From JBBRCX01 sp038204465 (lineage in GTDB: Bacteria > Planctomycetota > Phycisphaerae > Tepidisphaerales > Tepidisphaeraceae): 38,723 bases of DNA. The notes beneath the pieces were generated by a model. That model saw nothing but the letters and a program-made list of their open reading frames with translations, was not told where the DNA came from and made no database searches. The stretch's first letter is position 1. Every line of letters starts with the position of its first letter. A program made the translations under genes and the position numbers. Positions 16,503 to 25,079 of the stretch are shown here, in pieces. The stretch covers positions 1 to 38,723 of the forward strand of contig JBBRCX010000041.1 of the NCBI GenBank assembly GCA_038204465.1. The letters run 5' to 3'.

Positions 16503-17798
16503 TCAAGCCGCCGCGGCGAATGGGACAGCCGCGCGCAATTGTACTGGTTCGTCCTGATAGTTTCGCTGCAGTGCGCGGCGAATGGTCTGCGCGCACACGA
16601 TTGACAGCGCGATGACGCCGAAGTTCACCTGGGTCTGTCCTGTCAGGCCGGGATTCAGGAAGAGCCAGAGATACAGAACCAGCCACGAACGGGCGATCCA
16701 TCGATCGGAGACGCGCCCTGCGCCGCTGCATTCATGCAGCCACCCGCGCACGAAGAGGACCAGCGGTACCGCGAGCAGCAACAGGTCGTAATCGACGTAA
16801 TAGGGCATGAGCAGCGGCATCGTCGTGATGGTGGCGGCGATGAGGCGATCGCGCGATGGTCCAGCCGAGCGCGCTGGCGACGCCGATGCGCGGGCCCGCC
16901 AGACGAGAACCAGCAGCGGTAGGGCAAATCCGGCCACGCACAGTGCCGTCAGAGCGCCGGCGGTGAATGAATCGAACGCGATGCGGCCTTGCAGGGCATA
17001 GTGCCAGAAGGCGTTGAACGTTACGTGCCGATTCCAGACGAAGCGGCCGCTCTCGCGAAGGTGCTGCAACGTCGGGCCGGTCGAGCGAAGGTAGTGATCA
17101 AGCGCACCGGGCGCCGCAAGGAGCGTGACCAGAAGCAACAGCAGGCCGGTGATCCCGACGCCGATCAGAGCGCGGCGGCCCAGGTTGACGATCAGCACAA
17201 CTGAGACCAATGCACCCAGCTGCGGCTTATAAAAGAGCAGGCCGGCCACCAGTCCGGAGGCGAGCGCGTGCCCGCTGCGCCACAGTGTCACGACCAGTGT
17301 GAGCAGCAGAAGCGACAGCGCGGAGTTTTGCCCGCTGCAGAGCGTTTGAAAGGCGGGCATGGAGAGAAGCAGCAGGACCGGCACAAGCCCGGCCGTGCGC
17401 CACTCGAGCATTCCACGTGATGCTTGTTCTTCCGGTAGAAGCATCCGTGCCAGAAGCAAGGCGGAGACGATGATGGCGAGCATGCCGAAGCAGAGCCAGA
17501 CGGCCCAGGCAACTGCGTAGCTGCATGAGGAGAGGCCGGTCCATGCCAGCGCATAGAAGGGCGGATTGAGCCAGGCGCCCCAGCGGTCGTCGTCTTCCAC
17601 CCCCGCCGAGTGCGCAACCTGTTGCTGGACGGCGCCGAATTGATCGAAGCGATACAGGAGCTCGAAATTGCCTTGTCGCGCGACCGTGCCGGCGCAGTAG
17701 GAGACGAGGAAGTCGCGGCCGAGGTACTGCCATGGCTTGCGATGGTCGCTCGATCCCACGCTGCCGGCGATAGAGAGTGTCGCGAGGAAGAGCGCCAA
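16503..17798 (-). CDS. GT87/DUF2029-type membrane glycosyltransferase, copy 2
   Basis: A 431-residue multi-pass protein of the GT-C fold, GT87 (DUF2029) type. The first loop has the family-style LGRDFLVSYCAG segment with a candidate catalytic Asp29, then WGAWLNPPFYAL. GT87 enzymes transfer mannose or similar sugars from polyprenyl-phosphate donors on the outer face. It is a diverged tandem duplicate of the next gene upstream, sharing the RKRLWL...LF.AT N-terminal pattern. Oddity: the homologous N-terminus continues upstream of the TTG at 17798 for ~20 codons, but no ATG, GTG or TTG occurs between that TTG and the in-frame stop at 17886-17888. Either TTG is used with a clipped first helix, or an unusual start (such as ATC) or a small frameshift is involved. 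Confidence 0.8.
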   Translation of the reverse strand: MALFLATLSIAGSVGSSDHRKPWQYLGRDFLVSYCAGTVARQGNFELLYRFDQFGAVQQQVAHSAGVEDDDRWGAWLNPPFYALAWTGLSSCSYAVAWAVWLCFGMLAIIVSALLLARMLLPEEQASRGMLEWRTAGLVPVLLLLSMPAFQTLCSGQNSALSLLLLTLVVTLWRSGHALASGLVAGLLFYKPQLGALVSVVLIVNLGRRALIGVGITGLLLLLVTLLAAPGALDHYLRSTGPTLQHLRESGRFVWNRHVTFNAFWHYALQGRIAFDSFTAGALTALCVAGFALPLLVLVWRARASASPARSAGPSRDRLIAATITTMPLLMPYYVDYDLLLLAVPLVLFVRGWLHECSGAGRVSDRWIARSWLVLYLWLFLNPGLTGQTQVNFGVIALSIVCAQTIRRALQRNYQDEPVQLRAAVPFAAAA

Positions 17799-17903
17799 GC
17801 CGCCCGCGCCGAGCCAGAGGCGCTTCCGCCAAGGTTGCCTGGGGATTCCCGCGTTGATGGGTGGCGAAGCAGGTTCGATACAAGGTTATCGGCCGCGCCT
17901 GTC

Positions 17904-19238
17904 TTAGGCCGCCAGCCGAACTAAAGGCGAGCTTATTTCGCTCTGAGCCGCGGTAGCAGCGGCTTGGAAGCAGCGGGCGATCGCGAGCGTGGCCGTCGCG
18001 GCCAGAAGAGCGACAGTCCCGTTGAAGTGGGTCAGGTCGGCCACATCTGGATTGACCATCAGCCAGAGGAACAGAGCGATCCATGCAGCAGTCAGGAGGC
18101 GGTCGGCGCCGGTGAAAGATCCGCTGTTGCGCCTCACGGCCAGGTCGGAAGCGAAGAGCACCGCGGGGACGGCGAGCAGCAGCAGGTCGTAGTCGAAATA
18201 GAAGGGCATGAGCAACGGCATGGCGATGATGGTTGCAGAGATGAGACGATCGCGGCCCAATGCGGATCCTATTCGCCGGAGCCGCAGCGCACCTGCCAAC
18301 AATGCCGAGCCGAGGGTGACGGAGCAAAGAAGCGTCAGGGCGCGCACCATTGTGGTCGCCTCGCCGGGCGTGTGTCCCTGAAGCATCAGCCGCCAGAACG
18401 CTTTGAAGGTGACGTGCCGCTCCCACGCGTAGGGATTGTCCACCTGCATGAAGCGAATATTGATCGGAAGGTTGTGCAGATAGTTCGTCAGCGCGCCGGG
18501 CATGCTGATGGACGTTATTGCAAGAAGCAGCGCGGCGGTGAGCGCGATTCCGGCGGCGGCGGGGATGCCGAGGTCGAGAATGAGAATCAGCGCGAGTACG
18601 GCGACGAGCTGTGGTTTGTAGAGAAGCAAGCCGGCAACGAGCCCCGCGGCAAACCCGCGTCGGCTTCGCCACACGGCGACAATGAGCGCCAGGAGCAGCA
18701 GCGAGGTGAACGTGTTCTGGCTATGGGTAAAAGTGGTCAGAAACGGCGCGGAGATCAGGACAAGGACTGGCACGAGTGCCCAGCTACGCCAGTCTGCTGC
18801 GTTAAGCATGCGGCACAGGACTGCCAATGCCACGACGAGTGCGATCAGGCCAACGGCGAGCCACGTGGCCAGGGCGGCGCTGAAGCTCAGAGCGGAGAGT
18901 GGCGCGAATACCCAGGCATAGAACGGCGGGTTCCAGAAGGGCCCGAAGCCATCGCCAAGATGGAGGCCGATGCGCAGATCGAGCGTGTGTTGAAAGCTTC
19001 GGATTGCGTCCAAATCGTAAAGGGCGTGCGAACGCCCTTCGCGCGCGAAAGCGCCGCCGGTGTAGAAGGCGAGGAAGTCGTGGCCGAGCGAGCGGCCGGT
19101 GAAGGCCTGTGTGGGCCGGACGAAACAGTTGGCGATGGTAATGGTCGCGGCAAAGAGCGTAACACCGGCGGCGAAGAGCCAGAGGCGCTTCCGCGGGGCC
19201 GCCGCTCTTAAAGCTTTGAAGAGCTGGATACGCAACAA
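17904..19238 (-). CDS. GT87/DUF2029-type membrane glycosyltransferase, copy 1
   Basis: A 444-residue GT-C membrane protein and the first gene of the minus-strand polymer locus. The first periplasmic loop holds LGHDFLAFYTGG (Asp54 the likely catalytic base), followed by FGPFWNPPFYAWVF, matching its tandem copy at 16503-17798. About ten further hydrophobic segments follow, with short loops. The likely role is transfer of a sugar from a polyprenyl-phosphate donor to a lipid-linked or surface glycan. The start is one of two successive TTG codons (19238 or 19235); no SD is visible and no ATG is available. It diverges from the FAD oxidoreductase gene at 19358, so the 119-bp gap must hold promoters for both. 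Confidence 0.82.
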   Translation of the reverse strand: MLRIQLFKALRAAAPRKRLWLFAAGVTLFAATITIANCFVRPTQAFTGRSLGHDFLAFYTGGAFAREGRSHALYDLDAIRSFQHTLDLRIGLHLGDGFGPFWNPPFYAWVFAPLSALSFSAALATWLAVGLIALVVALAVLCRMLNAADWRSWALVPVLVLISAPFLTTFTHSQNTFTSLLLLALIVAVWRSRRGFAAGLVAGLLLYKPQLVAVLALILILDLGIPAAAGIALTAALLLAITSISMPGALTNYLHNLPINIRFMQVDNPYAWERHVTFKAFWRLMLQGHTPGEATTMVRALTLLCSVTLGSALLAGALRLRRIGSALGRDRLISATIIAMPLLMPFYFDYDLLLLAVPAVLFASDLAVRRNSGSFTGADRLLTAAWIALFLWLMVNPDVADLTHFNGTVALLAATATLAIARCFQAAATAAQSEISSPLVRLAA

Positions 19239-19357
19239 ACAGATTATCGGCTGATCGGGATGGATCTGTTCGGCTTCGGCAAATCTCCCCGCTGAGACGA
19301 GGCTTTCTCAAGTGTTGAAAGCTGTGACGGCACGATTCGCTACGATGGGGGGAGTCT

Positions 19358-20779
19358 ATGGGCGAGTCTTACGAGGCGATCGTGATCGGCAGCGGTCCGA
19401 ACGGGCTTGCGGCGGCAATTGAGCTGGCGCGGAACGGGCGGTCGGTGCTGGTGGTTGAGGGGGCAGCGACCATCGGTGGATCGTGCCGATCGGCGGATCT
19501 TACGCTGCCGGGGTTCGTTCATGACGTCTGCTCGACGGTGCAGGCGTTGGCATTGACATCGCCATTTTTTCGCGAGTTGCCGCTGGATGAGCACGGGCTG
19601 GAACTGGTCCACCCGCCCGCGCCGTTTGCGCATCCATTTGATGACGGATCCGCGGCGGTGGCGGAGCGCTCGCTGGAGGCGACGGCGGAGACGCTGGGAG
19701 AGGACGGAGCGGCGTGGAAAGAACTAATGGCCCCCTTCCTGGATTCATGGCGCGAGCTGGCGCCGATGCTGCTCGGGCCGCCGCGAATGCCGCGTCATCC
19801 GCTGCTTCTTTCGCGATTCGGTTTGAAGGCAATCCGCTCGGCCCGGAAGCTGGTTGAATCGGCCTTCGCCCGGGAGAGGGCGCGTGGGCTCTTCGGCGGG
19901 GCGGCGGCCCATGCCATCCTGCCATTGGAGTGGCGCGGGACGGCGGCGTTTGGACTGATCCTCAGCCTCAGCGCGCACGCGGACGGGTGGCCCGTGGCGC
20001 GCGGAGGTTCGCAAAAGCTTTCGGATGCCCTGGCGTCGTACCTGCGGTCGCTCGGCGGGCGTATCCGGACCGGGGCGACGATCGAATCATTGGATGAATT
20101 GCCGCCGTCGCAAGCGGTGCTCTGTGACATGACGCCGCGACAGTTACTGAAGCTGGCGGGAGACCGCTTGCCGGAAGGCTACCGGCGGCGCCTCGAGCGG
20201 TTTCGCGTTGGGCCGGGCGCATTCAAGATGGATTGGGCGCTGGCGGGTGCGATTCCATGGAAGGCGGAAGGATGCCGGCGCGCGGGAACCGTCCACCTCG
20301 CGGGGACCTTTGAGGAGTTGGCGGCGGGTGAGCGTGCGGTTTGGCAAGGGGAGCATCCGCAACGTCCTTTCGTGCTGGTGGTTCAGCCGAGCCTTTTCGA
20401 TCCGACCCGCGCGCCGCCGGGTAAGCATACCGCGTGGGCATATTGCCACGTTCCGCATGGCTCGGACGTGGATATGGCAGAGCGTATCGAGAGCCAGATC
20501 GAGCGGTTCGCGCCGGGGTTTCGGGAGCTGGTGGTAGCGCGCAGCGTCATGAAACCCAGCGATCTGCAGCGGCACAATCCCAATCTCATCGGCGGGGACA
20601 TCACCGGCGGCGCTCAGATGTTGTCGCAGCTGATCGCGCGACCGATCTTCAGCACGAACCCGTATGCGACGCCGGTGAAGGGCCTGTACCTCTGCTCCGC
20701 CTCGACACCGCCCGGCGGCGGCGTGCATGGGATGTGCGGATACTACGCGGCGCGGGCAGCGATTGGCGCGGTGCTATAA
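19358..20779 (+). CDS. FAD-dependent oxidoreductase, CrtI/PYROXD2-like
   Basis: A 473-residue flavoprotein. The N-terminus has the dinucleotide-binding fold AIVIGSGPNGLAAAIELARNG (GxGxxG at about 10-15, then the acidic end of strand 2 in VVEG). The C-terminus carries the phytoene-desaturase-type FAD motif around GLYLCSASTPPGGGVHGMCG, 20 residues before the end. This pairing is typical of the CrtI / PYROXD2 group, which desaturates or isomerises polyene or retinoid-type lipids or has unknown substrates. There are no carotenoid genes nearby, so the substrate is open. GGGGGGAG lies just before the ATG at 19358. It is the first of the plus-strand genes and is divergent from the polymer locus. Confidence 0.9.
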   Translation: MGESYEAIVIGSGPNGLAAAIELARNGRSVLVVEGAATIGGSCRSADLTLPGFVHDVCSTVQALALTSPFFRELPLDEHGLELVHPPAPFAHPFDDGSAAVAERSLEATAETLGEDGAAWKELMAPFLDSWRELAPMLLGPPRMPRHPLLLSRFGLKAIRSARKLVESAFARERARGLFGGAAAHAILPLEWRGTAAFGLILSLSAHADGWPVARGGSQKLSDALASYLRSLGGRIRTGATIESLDELPPSQAVLCDMTPRQLLKLAGDRLPEGYRRRLERFRVGPGAFKMDWALAGAIPWKAEGCRRAGTVHLAGTFEELAAGERAVWQGEHPQRPFVLVVQPSLFDPTRAPPGKHTAWAYCHVPHGSDVDMAERIESQIERFAPGFRELVVARSVMKPSDLQRHNPNLIGGDITGGAQMLSQLIARPIFSTNPYATPVKGLYLCSASTPPGGGVHGMCGYYAARAAIGAVL

Positions 20780-20852
20780 GCAACCTGTGGGCGATGCAGA
20801 TGCAACGAAGATTGGGCGCGTTCAGATTCGTGGGCGGGCGGTAGAATGCGCG

Positions 20853-20868
20853 GCTGGTGCGGACCAGC
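20853..20868 (+). repeat. Short stable stem-loop upstream of the GH52 gene
   Basis: GCTGGT (20853-20858) pairs with ACCAGC (20863-20868) across a GCGG loop. A TAGAAT at 20842-20847 could be a -10 element just upstream, although no convincing -35 is seen. The stem has no T-run, so it is not a terminator; it may be part of the 5' leader of the xylosidase message. Confidence 0.25.
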
Positions 20869-20926
20869 GCGGGGGCGATTCTGCGCTGCGAGGTAGGGTG
20901 AAGGTTTAACACAAAGAGGTCAGCTG

Positions 20927-23209
20927 ATGCCGGATCCGACGGTGCCGCCGTTCCCAGGGAACATCGCCTTCAATGCGCAGCATTCACCGATGGGCGCGTT
21001 CTTCAGTTTTACCTGCGGGCATTTCGGAACGCCGGGAGGACTGGGTTCGCAGATTGGCCGGCCGGCGAATCAGGACCTGTATATCGGCGTGAAGGAGGGC
21101 GACCGCAAAAGCGGCGCGCCGCTCAAATGCCTGCCGTTTTATGAGAATCCGATCTATGACACGGCGCCGCCGAAGACGAAGCAGGCGGGGAGAGGTTTCG
21201 TCAGCGGGGGAAGCGCGGCGCCCACCCAAGAGGGCGCGCTGCTCGCTTACCGCGCGGACCAGCTCGAGCGCCATTACGGCTGGGCGACGGACCGGTGGGT
21301 AACGCCGGACTTTGAGTTCGCGATCTATACGCCATTCGGATCGATCGTGGACCCGGAGCAGTACCACCCGTCGATGTCGCGAGTCTGCCTGCTGCCGGCG
21401 GTGCTGGCGTCCCTGACCATCGACAACACGGGGGGCTCGTCGACCAAGACCGGCGTCTTTGCGATCAACTTCAACGAGCCGGGAGCCCGCTTGCTGCCGG
21501 AGCAGCACGGATGGCGGGGGAAGAAGCGGGTGGGGTTTGCGCTGCGGCGTCACCTGGGCGTGCAGGGGATGCTGGAGTCGGAGCGGCCGGGCGAAGAGCA
21601 GCCGCAGGTGTTTGCGATCATGCGCAACACACCGCAGGAGGCGCTGCGTGACGTGAACCCGGCGCACGGGCTGGGGCAGTGTCCGGGAATCGCCTTCGAA
21701 GTGGCCGCAGGCAAGCGGCAGACGCTGATCGTTTCGATCGGCGTCTATCACGACGGCATCGTGACGACGGGGCTGGAGGGGCGATACCTCTACGCGCGTT
21801 ATTTCTCCGATCTGAATGACGTGCTCGACGCGGCTCTGCGCGGGTGGGACGCGTTTCACAACGGTTCGATCGACCTGGACAACGAACTTCTCAACAGCGG
21901 GCTTTCCGCGGACCAGCAGTTTTTGATCGCGCACGCGACGCGCTCTTATTATGGAAGCACGCAATTGCTGGAGGTTGCGGGCCAGCCATTCTGGGTGGTG
22001 AACGAGGGCGAGTATTGCATGATGAACACGCTCGACCTGAGCGTGGATCAGTGCTTCTGGGAATTGAAGCACAACCCATGGGTGGTGCGGAACCTTCTGG
22101 ACAACTACCTCCGCTACTACAGCTATTACGACCAGGTGAAGCGGCCGGGGCAGGGGGCGAAGAAGAAAGGTTTCTCGATGCCCGGCTCTCCCGCGCCGTC
22201 GAGCGATTTCGAGCTCATGCCGGGCGGGATTTCGTTCTGCCACGACATGGGAGCGCACAACAACTTCGCGCCGACAGGCCACAGCAGCTATGAGCTGCCG
22301 CATCACAAGGGGTGGTTCAGCTACATGACGCAGGAACAGTTGTGCAACTGGATCCTGCTGGCGGCGAGCTACGTCGCGAAGAGCAATGACCAACAATGGG
22401 CGCGGCGCAATGAATTCATCTTTCAAGCCTGCCTCACCAGTATGGTGCGCCGGTCAGGATCGAGCGCTGACAACAGTAGTGGCGCGATGAAATTCGATTC
22501 CTCGCGTTGCCAATCGGGGGAGGAGATCACGACCTACGATTCGCTCGACGCCTCGCTCGGGCCGGCCAGGGGCAACCTCTATCTCGCGGTGAAGTGCTGG
22601 GCGGCATATCTCGGGCTCGCGATGCTCTTCGATGTCCTCGGGCCCGCCGAGGCGGGCGGGGTCGCAGAATCCGCACGGAAGGCGGCGAACAACATCGCGG
22701 CATGCATTGCCGGGAAGGTGGGTGAACAGGGATTCATTCCCGCCACCTTGATCGGCGAAGCGGGGGCGGCGCGGCGCATTCTTCCGGCGATCGAGGCGCT
22801 GGCGTATCCGATGTATTGGCGAAACGTGCGGCAGAACGAGCGATCGCCGCTGGAGGACACGCCGTCGTTGCAACTCCTGGCGGCATTGAAGCGGCACACC
22901 CAGACGTTGCTCGCGGATGCGGAGTCGCGCAATCGTTTTTCGGACGGTGGGCTCAAACTCTCATCTACCTCGGACAACTCGTGGGTGAGCAAGATCGCGC
23001 TCTTCCAGCACGTGGCGCGCGGGTTGTTCAACATGCAGGAGGACGCGAGGATCGGGGATGTTTTCCGGCAGGCGGACGCGGCGCACGTGAAATGGCAGAC
23101 CCAGGGCGAGTCGGCCTACTGGGCGATGAGCGACCAGATGGTCAACGGCGTCGCGAAAGAGAGCAAGTATTACCCGCGGGCGATTACCACCGCGCTCTGG
23201 ATGAAGTAA
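20927..23209 (+). CDS. Glycoside hydrolase family 52 beta-xylosidase
   Basis: A 760-residue protein that matches GH52 along its whole length, slightly longer than the ~705-residue Geobacillus enzymes. Landmarks are FNAQHSPMGAFFSFT (N-terminus), RSYYGSTQLLE, WVVNEGEYCMMNT, SFCHDMGAHNNF, EITTYDSLDASLG, and SDQMVNGVAKESKYYPR near the end. By alignment to the Geobacillus enzyme from memory, the nucleophile corresponds to Glu360 (in NEGEY) and the acid/base to Asp538 (in TTYDSLD). GH52 enzymes release xylose from xylo-oligosaccharides with retention of configuration. No signal peptide is seen, so it probably acts in the cytoplasm on imported oligomers. AGAGG lies before the ATG. No xylan transporter or other hemicellulase is adjacent, so the gene appears isolated. 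Confidence 0.93.
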   Translation: MPDPTVPPFPGNIAFNAQHSPMGAFFSFTCGHFGTPGGLGSQIGRPANQDLYIGVKEGDRKSGAPLKCLPFYENPIYDTAPPKTKQAGRGFVSGGSAAPTQEGALLAYRADQLERHYGWATDRWVTPDFEFAIYTPFGSIVDPEQYHPSMSRVCLLPAVLASLTIDNTGGSSTKTGVFAINFNEPGARLLPEQHGWRGKKRVGFALRRHLGVQGMLESERPGEEQPQVFAIMRNTPQEALRDVNPAHGLGQCPGIAFEVAAGKRQTLIVSIGVYHDGIVTTGLEGRYLYARYFSDLNDVLDAALRGWDAFHNGSIDLDNELLNSGLSADQQFLIAHATRSYYGSTQLLEVAGQPFWVVNEGEYCMMNTLDLSVDQCFWELKHNPWVVRNLLDNYLRYYSYYDQVKRPGQGAKKKGFSMPGSPAPSSDFELMPGGISFCHDMGAHNNFAPTGHSSYELPHHKGWFSYMTQEQLCNWILLAASYVAKSNDQQWARRNEFIFQACLTSMVRRSGSSADNSSGAMKFDSSRCQSGEEITTYDSLDASLGPARGNLYLAVKCWAAYLGLAMLFDVLGPAEAGGVAESARKAANNIAACIAGKVGEQGFIPATLIGEAGAARRILPAIEALAYPMYWRNVRQNERSPLEDTPSLQLLAALKRHTQTLLADAESRNRFSDGGLKLSSTSDNSWVSKIALFQHVARGLFNMQEDARIGDVFRQADAAHVKWQTQGESAYWAMSDQMVNGVAKESKYYPRAITTALWMK

Positions 23210-23212
23210 GCC

Positions 23213-23240
23213 AGCGTTTGATTCAAAGAATGTCAACGCT
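23213..23240 (+). repeat. Bulged inverted repeat after the GH52 gene
   Basis: AGCGTTTGA (23213-23221) pairs with TCAACGCT (23233-23240) with one bulged T, four bases after the xylosidase stop. No U-tract follows. It may stabilise the 3' end or end transcription weakly before lnt. Confidence 0.25.
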
Positions 23241-23276
23241 TGACGGCGGCGAGAGGGGGCTTGACGATGCGCGCCA

Positions 23277-25064
23277 ATGAGTGCAGCCGCCGGAAGCGTT
23301 CAGGCCGGGCAAAAAACTGCGGTCGCGGCGCCTTCCCGGTGGCGGCGATGGTCCGGCGAACAAGTCGGGCTGCTGCTGCTATCGATCCTCTTTCTGAGCC
23401 TCTCATTCGCACCCGTCAGTCAGTTTTATCTCGCGTGGGTGGGGATCGTGCCGTGGCTCATCATGCTGAGCCGTTGCGGATCGTGCCGCAGCGCGTTTCT
23501 GTGGAGTTGGCTCGGCGGCGTGGCGTTCTTCATTGTCAACATGTGGTGGCTCGCGTACGTCACCGGCCCCGGCATGCTGGCGCTGATGCTGCTGCTCGGG
23601 CTGTACTGGGCGCTAGCCGGCTGGATGATCTATGGCGCCGGATTGGTGCGGCATGTCCAGGCTGCCGTTTCTCCATCCATTTTCGATCCTCCCTCATCGA
23701 TCCTCTGCGTGCTTCTGATTCCAACGATCTGGGTCTGCTTCGAATGGCTGCGGGCGAATTATCCATTCAACGGATTACCCTGGCTGTTCCTCGGGCACGC
23801 GCAGACACCGATCCTGGCGGCGTGCCAGCTTGCGGATCTGACCGGCGTTTACGGGGTGTCGTTCTGGGTCGCGATGCTGAATGCCTGTGTCGCGCTGTAC
23901 TTCATTCGCGGGGGGCAATTCAAAGCAATCCTGCGACCGGCGCTGCTCGTCGCCTGCGTGAGCATGCTTGTGCTGGGGTATGGCGTCTGGCGGATCAGGG
24001 AGACGAAGGCGACGGCGGGGCCGAGAGTTCTGGTCGTTCAGCCGAACTACCCGCAGAGCAACACCGGGGCGAAGGGGGCATCGGAGAAGGAGATCCTCGC
24101 CTTTCACCTCCGCGCCACCGAAGTCGCGCTTGCGAATTCGTCCGACGTGGACCTTGTGGTCTGGTCTGAGACGATGATGCCGCCGCTGAATCCCTCCGCC
24201 CGCTCCTTCGCTGAAGGGAGCGCGGCCGGCGAGTTATGGCGACGGGCGAATCAGTCGCTGGAGGAACTTGCCCGACGCTACCGGACAAACGTTCTGGTGG
24301 GGGGGATCTTCTACGATCGATGGTCGGTGCGCGGAGATGAGGTCATCCCGATGGACCGGCGCAACGCGGCATACTTCTACAATCCCGGCCAATCAAAGCT
24401 GCGCTACGACAAGGTGCACCTGGTGCCGATGGGGGAGTACATGCCGTTCAAGAGCGGCTTCCCATGGCTCTACCGGTTTCTGCTCTCTTTCAGCCCGTAC
24501 ACCGAGGAGTACACGCTGACAGCAGGAGCGAGCGATGCACTGACGGTTTTCGAACTGCCGAACAATCAAGGGGATGGGAAGCGCTGGCGGTTCGTCACGC
24601 CGATCTGTTACGAAGACATTGACCCGGCGCTGGTGGCGCGGATGTTCCTCGGCAATGGAGGATCGGTCGATCGGGCGAAGAGCGCGCGGGAGCCTGCGAA
24701 GCGCGCCGATTTCATCGTAAACATCACCAACGACGGTTGGTTTCGCGCCAACGAGATGGCGGCGCACCTGCAAGCGGCGATATTCCGCGGCATTGAGAAT
24801 CGCGCGCCTACGGCGCGCAGCGTGAATACGGGGATCAGCGGCTTTATTGATTCCGTTGGCCGGACGCACGATCTGATCCCCGCCGGCCGCGAAGGAATGA
24901 GCGTGGGGACGCTGCGGCTGGATGCGCGCAGTACGGTGTATACGCGCATCGGAGACGCGTTCGCGATAATGTGTTCCGCCATGACGGGCGCGCTTGCCAT
25001 CTTTGGCGCGGCGCGGTGGTGGTGGGCGCGGCGCAAGGAGCGGAGCGTGCGGCACACCGACTAA
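23277..25064 (+). CDS. lnt: Apolipoprotein N-acyltransferase
   Basis: A 595-residue Lnt, somewhat longer than the ~510-residue E. coli enzyme. The N-terminal half has about six to seven membrane helices with the family loop FEWLRANYPFNGLPWLFLG. The nitrilase domain follows from about residue 250. The catalytic triad can be read as Glu298 (VVWSETMMPP), Lys379 (RYDKVHLVPMGEYMPF) and Cys444 (TPICYEDI). The enzyme N-acylates the diacylglyceryl-cysteine of lipoproteins in the cytoplasmic membrane, the last step of lipoprotein maturation in diderm bacteria. It is followed after 15 bp by a gene for a lipoprotein. The ATG at 23277 lies 67 bp after the GH52 stop; its SD is weak. Confidence 0.95.
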   Translation: MSAAAGSVQAGQKTAVAAPSRWRRWSGEQVGLLLLSILFLSLSFAPVSQFYLAWVGIVPWLIMLSRCGSCRSAFLWSWLGGVAFFIVNMWWLAYVTGPGMLALMLLLGLYWALAGWMIYGAGLVRHVQAAVSPSIFDPPSSILCVLLIPTIWVCFEWLRANYPFNGLPWLFLGHAQTPILAACQLADLTGVYGVSFWVAMLNACVALYFIRGGQFKAILRPALLVACVSMLVLGYGVWRIRETKATAGPRVLVVQPNYPQSNTGAKGASEKEILAFHLRATEVALANSSDVDLVVWSETMMPPLNPSARSFAEGSAAGELWRRANQSLEELARRYRTNVLVGGIFYDRWSVRGDEVIPMDRRNAAYFYNPGQSKLRYDKVHLVPMGEYMPFKSGFPWLYRFLLSFSPYTEEYTLTAGASDALTVFELPNNQGDGKRWRFVTPICYEDIDPALVARMFLGNGGSVDRAKSAREPAKRADFIVNITNDGWFRANEMAAHLQAAIFRGIENRAPTARSVNTGISGFIDSVGRTHDLIPAGREGMSVGTLRLDARSTVYTRIGDAFAIMCSAMTGALAIFGAARWWWARRKERSVRHTD

Positions 25065-25079
25065 ACGACGAGGAGATTC

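Noticed and set aside
17227..18672. 481-codon minus-strand frame spanning both GT87 genes
   Set aside because: It runs in a different frame from both clear membrane proteins and is Arg/Ala/Pro-rich. It matters only because it holds the TTG near the missing start of copy 2.
17964..19211. 415-codon plus-strand frame opposite GT87 copy 1
   Set aside because: Very polar Gly/Glu/Arg/Gln-rich product, the mirror image of a hydrophobic membrane protein.
20984..22426. 480-codon minus-strand frame opposite the GH52 gene
   Set aside because: GH52 motifs on the plus strand cover the whole stretch; the antisense product is Arg-rich with no domains.
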